In this document: positions 1 to 5,706 of the stretch, in pieces
Position numbering within the stretch: position 1 is the first letter of the stretch
Layout of the letters: each line of letters begins with the position of its first letter
Source of the DNA: Cyanobacteriota bacterium
Lineage (GTDB): Bacteria > Cyanobacteriota > Cyanobacteriia > Leptolyngbyales > Leptolyngbyaceae
Direction: 5' to 3'
NCBI GenBank assembly: GCA_027482985.1
Contig: JAIXVO010000676.1
Span: 1 to 5,821 of the forward strand
DNA length: 5,821 nucleotides
Notes under the pieces: model-generated
The model's input: only the letters and a program-made list of their open reading frames with translations
What the model was told of the DNA's origin: nothing
Database searches by the model: none
Translations under genes and position numbers: made by a program

Positions 1-610
1 ACTGATCAATCGGTTACTGACTCCTACCGCTGGGCAAGTGTTGGTGCAGGGACGGGCGACGACCGACTGGGATGCGATCGAATTGCGGCGACGGATCGGC
101 TACGTGATCCAGGAAACGGGCTTGTTTCCCCATTTCACGATCGCCCAAAATGTCGGCATTGTCCCCACCTTACAGGGCTGGAACTCCCGCCAAATTAAAA
201 CCCGAGTGCAGGAGTTATTGCACCTGGTGGGACTGGAACCCGCCGAATTTGCCCAGCGCTATCCCCATCAACTGTCGGGTGGGCAACGGCAGCGGGTGGG
301 CGTGGCGCGATCGCTGGCGGCTGATCCCCCGATTTTGCTGATGGATGAACCCTTTGGTGCCCTCGACCCGATTACCCGCTTAGAGTTGCAACAGGAATTT
401 CGCCGTTTGCAACAGACTTTGGGCAAAACCGTCGTCTTCGTCACCCACGACATTCAGGAAGCATTCATCTTAGCAACGCGGATTGGGCTGATGCAGCAGG
501 GAGAATTAGTCGTGCTTTGTGAACCTGCCGAATTTCAGCGATCGCCCCTGCCCGAAGCCCAAACCTTTCTGCAAACCCTCCGACTCCCGACGCGATCGCT
601 GGAAACCTGA
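1..610 (+). CDS. Osmoprotectant (QAT/OpuCA-type) ABC transporter ATP-binding subunit, 5' truncated
   Basis: This is the ATPase subunit of an ABC importer and would act on the cytoplasmic face of the inner membrane. The frame is open from base 2 and gives 202 residues to TGA at 608-610; the start and Walker A lie outside the window. Visible motifs in order are the Q-loop (IQETGLFPH, from about 107), the signature LSGGQRQRVGVARSL (272-316), Walker B with D-loop ILLMDEPFGALD (332-367), and the switch histidine in FVTHD (437-451). The Q-loop context, PHFTIAQNVGIVPTLQGW, resembles glycine betaine/carnitine/choline ATPases of the OpuCA/OsmV/ProV group more than phosphate, nitrate or sulfate importers. 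It ends about 50 residues after the H-loop and therefore lacks the C-terminal CBS pair of OpuCA, as some family members do. ATPase identity is certain. The substrate is inferred from similarity, and permease or binding-protein genes upstream would settle it. Confidence 0.88.
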   Translation, partial: LINRLLTPTAGQVLVQGRATTDWDAIELRRRIGYVIQETGLFPHFTIAQNVGIVPTLQGWNSRQIKTRVQELLHLVGLEPAEFAQRYPHQLSGGQRQRVGVARSLAADPPILLMDEPFGALDPITRLELQQEFRRLQQTLGKTVVFVTHDIQEAFILATRIGLMQQGELVVLCEPAEFQRSPLPEAQTFLQTLRLPTRSLET

Positions 611-615
611 CGCAT

Positions 616-635
616 GGAGTCCTCCTGCCGACTCC
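616..635 (+). terminator. Small hairpin after the ABC gene, possible terminator or attenuator
   Basis: A perfect 6-base inverted repeat, GGAGTC (616-621) and GACTCC (630-635), encloses an 8-base loop and starts 6 bases after the ABC stop codon. What follows is TTCATATTCC rather than a clean T-run, so it is a poor intrinsic terminator by the standard model. A looser pair, CTCAA (645-649) with TTGAG (662-666), follows. The rest of the 611-716 spacer shows no convincing -35/-10 pair. Confidence 0.3.
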
Positions 636-705
636 TTCATATTCCTCAACGTTCTGTCGAATTGAGCGGGAATTGCGAAAATAGGAACACAACACGATCG
701 CGGAT

Positions 706-713
706 GAGGTGAG
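706..713 (+). promoter_or_regulatory. Ribosome binding site setting the TTG start of the pentapeptide gene
   Basis: GAGGTGAG lies just before TTG at 717, with 7 bases between GAGG and the start. An in-frame TGA at 705-707 rules out any start farther upstream. An in-frame GTG at 735 is the only close alternative and is worse placed relative to this site. The nearby ATG at 704 is out of frame and meets TGA after two codons. Confidence 0.6.
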
Positions 714-716
714 GGA

Positions 717-1223
717 TTGGCAAACGCGGAGCAAGTGACCGTCATTTTGCAAGGTAGCGATCGCTGGAATCAATGGCGCTGGGCACATCGGGACATCGCG
801 ATCGATTTGCGGGGGGCAGATCTGAGTCATGCCCACCTATGCGGTGTGGATTTAGCGGGGGCAGATTTACAAGAAGTCATTTTGCGCAAAGCCGATTTGA
901 GTCATGCGAACCTCAACCATGCCAACTTACACATGGCGAATTTGAGTTATGCCAACTTAACGCAAGCGAATTTAGGTCAGACCAATCTGCAAGTTGCTAA
1001 TCTAGATAAGGCCACTCTGCGGAAAGCCAATCTCGAATTAGCGAACTTGAGTTGGGCGGGGCTGATTCAGGCCAATCTGTTAGAAGCGAATTTAATGGGT
1101 GCCAATTTGCATGGAGCGAACTTCAATTCGGCCACCCTGTTTCGTGCAGTCTTAACGAAGGCTAACCTGGAAGGGGCAGATTTCAAGTGGGCTACGCTCC
1201 CGGATGGTTCAGTGCATTCATAA
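717..1223 (+). CDS. Pentapeptide-repeat protein
   Basis: The 168-residue protein has a short N-terminal cap (residues 1-30, with the cyanobacterial-style motif WNQWR at 17-21). From residue 31 to 161 it is an unbroken A(D/N)LXX pattern. The central Leu or Phe recurs exactly every five residues, 27 times, with no phase slip; only 136 and 156 are Phe. The preceding i-2 position is almost always Ala. This predicts a right-handed four-sided beta-helix of nearly seven coils, closed by LPDGSVH. There is no signal peptide, membrane segment or second domain, so it is probably cytoplasmic. The family's biochemical roles are mostly unknown; a few members (MfpA, Qnr) mimic DNA and bind gyrase, but nothing here shows that. 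TTG is chosen as start because of the adjacent ribosome binding site and the upstream in-frame stop. The stop codon lies 11 bases before the rlmD start, suggesting co-transcription. Confidence 0.9.
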   Translation: MANAEQVTVILQGSDRWNQWRWAHRDIAIDLRGADLSHAHLCGVDLAGADLQEVILRKADLSHANLNHANLHMANLSYANLTQANLGQTNLQVANLDKATLRKANLELANLSWAGLIQANLLEANLMGANLHGANFNSATLFRAVLTKANLEGADFKWATLPDGSVHS

Positions 1224-1227
1224 GGTG
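1222..1227 (+). promoter_or_regulatory. Ribosome binding site of the RlmD gene overlapping the preceding stop codon
   Basis: AAGGTG at 1222-1227 overlaps the TAA stop (1221-1223) of the pentapeptide gene. It sits 7 bases before TTG at 1235 and 10 before the in-frame GTG at 1238. An in-frame TGA at 1226-1228 excludes earlier starts. The overlap suggests translational coupling of the two genes. The choice between TTG and GTG changes the protein by one residue only. Confidence 0.55.
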
Positions 1228-1234
1228 AAAAACA

Positions 1235-2749
1235 TTGGTGGACTTAAATTCTGAGACAAGTTTGGGGCGATCGCCGAGTGCGGCCTGGCGACAGGGCGAA
1301 CTGCTGGATGTCCTGATCACCGATTTGAGTGACAGCGGCGATGGCGTGGGACGGTGGGATCAGCGGGTGATCTTTGTGCCGGATACGGTGACGGGCGATC
1401 GCGTGCGGGTGCGCCTGATGCACGTCAAACCCCAATATGCCCACGGCAAACTACAAGAATTGCTTGCGCCTTCCCCCTATCGGATTCGCCCGAAGTGCAT
1501 TGTGGCGGATAAGTGTGGTGGCTGTCAGTGGCAACACGTGGCGTATTCTTACCAACAAGAAATCAAACGCAATTTGGTGATTCAGGCGGTGGAGCGGATT
1601 GGCGGCATTCCCCAACCCCCCGTTGATGCGGTGTTACATCAGGCCGAGTTGCATTATCGCAACAAGTCTACTTACCCGCTGCGCCGCGCCAAAGGGAACG
1701 ACCAGAAACCCCGCGATAATCGTCCGTTGACGCGCAAAGCTCAAGCCGAAGCGGAAGCGATAGAGGCGACCATCCCGAATTCGGTGATGGCTGGCTATTA
1801 CCAGAAGGGCAGCCACCAACTCATTAACCTGAACCAGTGCCCAATTCAGGATGAACGCTTGAATCCCTTGCTGGCAGAAGTGAAGCAGGATATTCAAAAG
1901 CGGGGCTGGAGCCTCTATGACGAAACACTGCATCGGGGCAAGTTGCGCCATTTGAGTTTGCGAATTGGCCGACACACGGGCGAAATGCTGCTGACGCTGG
2001 TGACGAAAGAGCCGGGACTGGTGGATATCGAAGTGCAGGCGCAGGAGTGGTTGCAGCGGTATCCGGGACTGGTGGGCGTATTGGTGAATGTGAATGGCGA
2101 TCGCACCAATGCCATTTTTGGGTCAGAAACGCGCTGCATTGCAGGGCGATCGCACCTGCATGAACTGTTTGCCGGATTGACCTTCCAGATTCGACCGGAC
2201 ACCTTCTTTCAAGTCAATACCGAAGTTGCCGAGACATTAATGCAGGTGATTTTGGCCGAACTGCAACTCCAGGGCACCGAGATTGTCTTGGATGCCTATA
2301 GTGGGATTGGCACTCTGACGCTGCCCCTCGCCCAACATGCGAAACAGGCGATCGGGCTGGAAGTCCAACCGGAGGCGATCGCCCAGGCGACTCTGAATGC
2401 CGCTTTGAATCAGTTGGATAATGTCACGTTTCAAGTGGGGACGGTGGAAGCCCTGCTGCCGGAATTGACGGTGCAACCGGATGTGGTGGTGCTCGATCCG
2501 CCCCGCAAAGGCTGCGATCGCTCCGTGTTAGATACCTTGCTGCAACTCCATCCCGACCGCATCGTCTACATGAGTTGTAATCCTGCGACCCTCGCCCGTG
2601 ACCTCAAACTGTTGTGCAGTCATTACACCCTCACCCGCATCCAACCCGCTGACTTCTTTCCGCAGACCCCCCATGTGGAATGTGTGGCATTTTTGACGCG
2701 TTCCCATGCCAGTGCACCGCCGGAAGTCGCGCCCGTCACGACTCCCTAA
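1235..2749 (+). CDS. rlmD: 23S rRNA (uracil-C5)-methyltransferase, RlmD/RumA type
   Basis: This SAM-dependent enzyme of the TrmA/RlmC/RlmD family makes 5-methyluridine in RNA; for RlmD the site is 23S U1939. The 504 residues contain a TRAM RNA-binding domain (about 20-80). Four cysteines are placed for a [4Fe-4S] cluster: C88, C94 and C97 (C-X5-C-X2-C) and C202 in NQCPIQ. The family FFQVN motif is at 324-328. The SAM loop is LDAYSGIGTLTLPLA (352-366), followed by DPPRKG (421-426). The catalytic nucleophile is C448 in MSCNPATLARD and the likely general base is E482 in HVEC, so all catalytic parts are present. The cluster fits RlmD or RlmC and argues against TrmA. Related bacterial enzymes can modify U747 or both sites, so the exact target is inferred. 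About 30 extra residues (152-182), rich in Lys/Arg then Ala/Glu, sit between YPLR and AGYYQKGSH. The next gene starts 12 bases downstream in the same frame. Confidence 0.9.
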   Translation: MVDLNSETSLGRSPSAAWRQGELLDVLITDLSDSGDGVGRWDQRVIFVPDTVTGDRVRVRLMHVKPQYAHGKLQELLAPSPYRIRPKCIVADKCGGCQWQHVAYSYQQEIKRNLVIQAVERIGGIPQPPVDAVLHQAELHYRNKSTYPLRRAKGNDQKPRDNRPLTRKAQAEAEAIEATIPNSVMAGYYQKGSHQLINLNQCPIQDERLNPLLAEVKQDIQKRGWSLYDETLHRGKLRHLSLRIGRHTGEMLLTLVTKEPGLVDIEVQAQEWLQRYPGLVGVLVNVNGDRTNAIFGSETRCIAGRSHLHELFAGLTFQIRPDTFFQVNTEVAETLMQVILAELQLQGTEIVLDAYSGIGTLTLPLAQHAKQAIGLEVQPEAIAQATLNAALNQLDNVTFQVGTVEALLPELTVQPDVVVLDPPRKGCDRSVLDTLLQLHPDRIVYMSCNPATLARDLKLLCSHYTLTRIQPADFFPQTPHVECVAFLTRSHASAPPEVAPVTTP

Positions 2750-2761
2750 CGCGCTCTGACC

Positions 2762-4132
2762 GTGAACCTCTTCGCCTACCTCTACACCGATCCCCTCCTG
2801 GATCGATCGCCCGATGCGGTGGAGTGGGGGTTTGCGATCGCCCGCTTGTATCACGATCAGGCCCTCTCATCGCCAGGGACAGCAGATGCGAAAGCCGCCC
2901 CCCCAACGACATCCCGCCCCCAATGGCAACAACTTCTGCAAGCCTGCCAAACGGAAGCCGTGGATGGTGTTTTGGTGCGCCAACTGGAGGATTTAGGCGA
3001 ATCGCTGGCGGCGGTGAGCGATCGCTTAGCAGCGCTGGAAGCCTTGCAGATTCCGTTGTTGGTGTTGTCCGAATTGCCGCCGGGGGCGATCGATGCAGAG
3101 GCGATCGCGTTACCTGACTCGCCCGCCGCCACCCGCCAACGGTGGCAAGCCTTGCAACAAGCGCAACGCAGTCGGCGGATTCGGCAGGGACACGCCCGCA
3201 ATCGGGTGAAAGCCTTGCCACCCCCCGGCAAAGCTCCCTATGGCTATCGCCGTACCAAGACAGGGTATGTCATCGATCGCGCCACCGCCCCCGTCGTCAA
3301 AGACTTTTTTGAACAGTTTTTGCTGTATGGCTCCGTCCGAGGAGCCGTCCGCTACCTGGCCAAGCGCTACAACAAAAAGATTTCCGCCTCCACTGGGCAA
3401 CGCTGGCTGATCAATGCCGCCTATCGGGGTGATCTGGACTATCAGGATGGGAATCGCGTCCGAGATGCCCACCCTGCCATCATTTCCCGCGATGAAGCCG
3501 CCCAGGTCGATCGCCTGCTCCGCCGCAATCGCCGCCTGCCGCCCCGCGCTGCCAGTGCCCCGCGATCGCTGGCAGGCTTAGTCACCTGTGCCGAGTGTCA
3601 GGCTACCCTGACGATCGCCCATGTCACCGCCCATCACGGTCAACAGGAGTATTTGTATCTGCGACCGCGCACCTGCCCACGGCAGCCAAAATGTGGGGGC
3701 GTGCCCTACGCCGACGTGTTGCAAGCGACCATTCAGCGCATTTGTGCGGATTTACCCCAGGCACTCGCTGGAGTCGAGTTACCGGATATGGTGCCCATCA
3801 AACAGCGGTTGCAAGGGGCGATCGCGGCTCAAGAAGCAATCTTGGCGCAACTCCCCACCTTAATCGAGACGCGCGTATTGGATCAGGAAACGGCTGACTT
3901 GCGAGCTTACAAACTCCGGACAGAAATTGCCGACCTTGCCAACCAACTCGCCCAACTGCCCCCCGTCGATCTCCAAGCCACCGCTCAAACCCTCTCCATT
4001 CCCCAATTCTGGCTCGACTTGTCAGAACCAGAACGGCGCGCCTACCTGCGAGAATTCATCCGCGAAATCCAACTCATCCGTCAGGCTGAGGATTGGGATC
4101 TCAAACTGATCTTTGCGTTTTACCCCAGTTAG
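2762..4132 (+). CDS. Large serine recombinase-like protein with a degenerate catalytic site
   Basis: The 456-residue protein has large-serine-recombinase architecture. Residues 1-140 are resolvase-like. A recombinase DNA-binding domain spans about 155-258, from KAPYGYRR through STGQRWLINAAYRGDLDYQDG. A zinc ribbon has C276, C279, C305 and C311. A helical, probably coiled-coil stretch (about 345-400) precedes a conserved-looking tail. Aligned by eye to gamma-delta resolvase (MRLFGYARVSTS), the start MNLFAYLYTDPL keeps Tyr6 but has Tyr for Arg8 and Asp10 for the catalytic serine. VLVRQLEDLGES (70-81) replaces ILVKKLDRLGRD, losing Arg68 (Asp77) and Arg71 (Glu80). R52 may match Arg45. Strand cleavage is therefore not expected; DNA binding may remain. 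Active cyanobacterial relatives include XisF. GTG at 2762 is supported by the residue-one alignment with resolvases, although no Shine-Dalgarno is visible. Coupling to rlmD, whose stop is 12 bases upstream in the same frame, is likely. No flanking attachment repeat was seen. Its role is unknown. Confidence 0.82.
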   Translation: MNLFAYLYTDPLLDRSPDAVEWGFAIARLYHDQALSSPGTADAKAAPPTTSRPQWQQLLQACQTEAVDGVLVRQLEDLGESLAAVSDRLAALEALQIPLLVLSELPPGAIDAEAIALPDSPAATRQRWQALQQAQRSRRIRQGHARNRVKALPPPGKAPYGYRRTKTGYVIDRATAPVVKDFFEQFLLYGSVRGAVRYLAKRYNKKISASTGQRWLINAAYRGDLDYQDGNRVRDAHPAIISRDEAAQVDRLLRRNRRLPPRAASAPRSLAGLVTCAECQATLTIAHVTAHHGQQEYLYLRPRTCPRQPKCGGVPYADVLQATIQRICADLPQALAGVELPDMVPIKQRLQGAIAAQEAILAQLPTLIETRVLDQETADLRAYKLRTEIADLANQLAQLPPVDLQATAQTLSIPQFWLDLSEPERRAYLREFIREIQLIRQAEDWDLKLIFAFYPS

Positions 4133-4135
4133 GGG

Positions 4136-4150
4136 AAAGGCAGAAGGCAG
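4136..4150 (+). repeat. Short 7-base tandem-repeat copy in the convergent gap, inverted match to one inside folC
   Basis: AAAGGCAGAAGGCAG lies four bases after the recombinase-like stop codon, within the 42-base gap before the folC stop. Its heptamer units are GCAGAAG (4140-4146) and the variant GCAGAGG (4147-4153). The same 15 bases occur on the minus strand at 4532-4518, inside folC. Such heptamers resemble the short tandemly repeated repetitive (STRR) sequences known in filamentous cyanobacteria. The gap otherwise holds only a weak CCCC-AGTTA-GGGG hairpin (4123-4135) that overlaps the stop codon; I do not call a terminator. Confidence 0.6.
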
Positions 4151-4174
4151 AGGGTATGAGAGCGGGGCGAATTC

Positions 4175-5632
4175 CTAACCTTGCATCGTCTGCAAAAATT
4201 GCCCAATTAGGTAAAGCGAGCCACACAGCACCACGCGATCGCGAGTTGCCGTCGCCGCCCTCAAAGCCGTTTCCACCGTGTCATAAGTCGTACAATGCCG
4301 CAACTGCGGACAGATTTGCGTCGCTAATGCCGCTAACTGCTGCGGGTCAGCCGTTTGATGATCCGCCACCGGCACGAGATACAAACTATCCCCCGATCGC
4401 AGCAAGGTCTTAAAAATCTCCTCATGATCCTTCGTCACCAGCATCCCCATCACCCAGCAGTTTGGTGTAGAGCCTGGGACGTGATCCGTAGCCGCTGTTA
4501 CTCCTGCCTCCTGCCTCCTGCCTTCTGCCTTTGCCGCCACCTCCTCCACATAATCCCGCAACACCTGCGCACTGGCGGCATTGTGTGCCCCATCGATCAA
4601 AATCTGGCGATCGCCCCACTGAATCCACTGCAACCGTCCTGCCCAGCGGGTTTTGGCAATCCCATCGACGATCGCATCATCCAGAATTTCCCAGCCTTGT
4701 TCGCGCAAAATTTGGATAGTGGCGATCGCCAGGGCGGAGTTGTGGCGTTGAATGGCACCCGCCAGTGGGAGCTGATAGCGAATCGTGGACATCATGTGCA
4801 CCAGGGTGATGTCCTCCAGCTCTTCTGGATCAACGGCGGTGAGGGGAGCCGCATCCTCAAACTCAGCCTCCTCCCCAGCCTCGAAGCCTTCCTCAAAGCC
4901 TTCCTCAAATAAAGGCTCACTGGTCAGCTCATATTCTTCAATGCCGCGATATTCCACCCAGCCATCGCCCAAATCTCTCGCGGGTTGCGGGTAAGTTGTT
5001 TCACAGCCTAATTCAGCGGCGCGACGATAGATCACCGCATTCGCCTCCGGCGGCAACTGCCCTACCACAGCGGGACAGTCAGGTTTCAAAATACCCGCCT
5101 TTTCACCAGCGATCGCCGCCAGCGTCGATCCCAACACTTGCCAATGCTCCCGACTGATGGAAGTAATCACACTCACCAGCGGGCGATCGCACACATTCGT
5201 CGCATCCAACCGTCCGCCCAGGCCCACTTCCATCACGGCAAAATCGACACTGTTTTGAGCGAAATAGAGCCACGCTGCCGCCGTCATAATTTCAAACTGG
5301 GTCGGCAGTGGATCTTGGCGGTTAGCAACCTCAATCACCTTCTCCAGCAGTTGAATCAGGTGCAGGGTGGGAATCGGTTGATTATTCAAGCAAATGCGTT
5401 CATTCCAGTTGATCAAGTGGGGAGACGTGTAGCGTCCCACTCGATACCCCGCTTCCACCAGAATCGATGACAGATAGGCACACACCGACCCTTTACCATT
5501 GCTCCCGGCCACATGGATCGCCGGAACTTGCAGATGCGGATTGCCCAAATTCTGTAACAACACCCGACTCGGTTCTAACCCCAGACGGACACCGAAATGG
5601 GCAAATGGCTCCAGTAAAGATTGAATCGTCAA
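4175..5632 (-). CDS. folC: Bifunctional dihydrofolate synthase / folylpolyglutamate synthase FolC
   Basis: FolC joins L-glutamate to dihydropteroate and then extends the glutamate tail of folates, using ATP, in the cytoplasm. Visible signatures are the P-loop GSNGKGS (43-49), TSPHL (69-73), MEVGLGGRLDATN (134-146), REHWQVLG (161-168) with AGEKAGILK (175-183), QRHNSALAIA (295-304), AGRLQ (331-335), IDGAHN (346-351), WVMGML (393-398) with TKDHEEIF (400-407), and C-terminal GSLYLIGQF (471-479). At 485 residues it exceeds the usual 420-430. The excess is two inserts: an acidic one at about 232-284 (19 Asp/Glu in residues 231-275 and no Lys/Arg) and one at about 366-389 encoded by a heptamer repeat. 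Core motifs are intact on both sides, so it is probably active. The start is TTG at 5632: an in-frame TAA lies at 5644-5642, there is no ATG between, and the N-terminus matches cyanobacterial FolC. No clear Shine-Dalgarno is visible. It lies 74 bases downstream of the SUI1-like gene and may be co-transcribed with it. Confidence 0.93.
   Translation of the reverse strand: MTIQSLLEPFAHFGVRLGLEPSRVLLQNLGNPHLQVPAIHVAGSNGKGSVCAYLSSILVEAGYRVGRYTSPHLINWNERICLNNQPIPTLHLIQLLEKVIEVANRQDPLPTQFEIMTAAAWLYFAQNSVDFAVMEVGLGGRLDATNVCDRPLVSVITSISREHWQVLGSTLAAIAGEKAGILKPDCPAVVGQLPPEANAVIYRRAAELGCETTYPQPARDLGDGWVEYRGIEEYELTSEPLFEEGFEEGFEAGEEAEFEDAAPLTAVDPEELEDITLVHMMSTIRYQLPLAGAIQRHNSALAIATIQILREQGWEILDDAIVDGIAKTRWAGRLQWIQWGDRQILIDGAHNAASAQVLRDYVEEVAAKAEGRRQEAGVTAATDHVPGSTPNCWVMGMLVTKDHEEIFKTLLRSGDSLYLVPVADHQTADPQQLAALATQICPQLRHCTTYDTVETALRAATATRDRVVLCGSLYLIGQFLQTMQG
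4501..4534 (-). repeat. Tandem heptamer repeat (STRR-like) within the folC coding region
   Basis: On the plus strand, CTCCTGC occurs three times in a row (4501-4507, 4508-4514, 4515-4521). A CTTCTGC variant (4522-4528) and a degenerate CTTTGC follow. Read on the minus strand these are GCAGAAG and GCAGGAG units, translated in frame as KAEGRRQEAG (FolC residues 368-377). Three units are 21 bases, so whole groups of three keep the frame. The first 15 bases of the minus-strand array match 4136-4150 exactly in inverted orientation. Confidence 0.8.
4874..4909 (-). repeat. Three tandem 12-mers encoding the FEEG/FEAG repeat in the FolC acidic insert
   Basis: On the plus strand GCCTTCCTCAAA is repeated exactly at 4886-4897 and 4898-4909, and a degenerate copy CCCAGCCTCGAA precedes it at 4874-4885. 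On the coding strand these read TTTGAGGAAGGC twice and then TTCGAGGCTGGG, giving FEEG-FEEG-FEAG (residues 242-253). The unit is a multiple of three, so copy-number change would keep the frame. Confidence 0.85.
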
Positions 5633-5706
5633 GGCATTTTGTTAACAGCTACACATTCCAGGGTATAGCAAAGTGCTGAACCGTGACGGGGCATTGGCTG
5701 AATTGC

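Larger units (their letters stand above)
307..5190. repeat. Dispersed HIP1 octamer palindromes GCGATCGC
   Basis: Exact copies begin at 307, 538, 592, 757, 1267, 1395, 2097, 2146, 2375, 2514, 2834, 3018, 3101, 3562, 3818, 4235, 4607, 4722, 5109 and 5183. That is 20 counted by eye; a few could be missed. Many near matches (GCGATCGA, TCGATCGC) add to this. All exact copies fall inside coding sequence. HIP1 over-representation is a known hallmark of many cyanobacterial genomes and is the main taxonomic evidence here. The copies are spread across all complete genes, so no segment looks recently acquired from a HIP1-poor source. Confidence 0.95.

Noticed and set aside
662..690. Possible TTGAGC -35 box before the pentapeptide gene
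   Set aside because: No -10-like hexamer lies 16-18 bases downstream, so no promoter can be placed in the spacer.
465..836. 123-codon minus-strand open frame covering the spacer at 611-716
   Set aside because: It overlaps two well-supported plus-strand genes, shows no recognisable domain, and has no support for a start site.
717..1223. Quinolone-resistance (Qnr/MfpA-like) role for the pentapeptide protein
   Set aside because: Only the fold is shared. There are no Qnr-type loops, and generic A(D/N)LXX proteins are very common in cyanobacteria.
2898..2904. Run of seven C bases early in the recombinase-like gene, a possible slippage or phase-variation site
   Set aside because: The frame is correct and domain similarity continues on both sides. 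A single C7 tract in GC-rich DNA is weak evidence.
2736..3221. 161-codon open frame on the minus strand opposite the recombinase-like gene
   Set aside because: It is rich in Arg, Ser and Pro, as expected from an antisense frame of GC-rich DNA, and the plus frame has clear domain homology.
2762..4132. The recombinase-like gene as part of an integrated mobile element
   Set aside because: HIP1 sites and composition match the neighbours, no attachment-site repeats or cargo genes are visible, and the active site is lost.
4123..4135. CCCC-AGTTA-GGGG hairpin at the end of the recombinase-like gene as a terminator
   Set aside because: It is only four base pairs, overlaps the stop codon, and is not followed by a T-run on either strand.
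4488..4501. GTA-N8-TAC, an exact match to the NtcA binding consensus
   Set aside because: It lies inside the 3' part of folC with no promoter-like -10 or gene start suitably downstream. A match this short is expected by chance.
4355..4912. 185-codon open frame on the plus strand opposite folC
   Set aside because: It is antisense to strongly conserved FolC motifs, has low-complexity His/Pro/Arg-rich content, and resembles no family I know.
5662..5670. Extended -10-like TGCTATACC on the minus strand upstream of folC
   Set aside because: There is no -35 match at the right spacing, and the TATACC hexamer alone is too weak to call a promoter.
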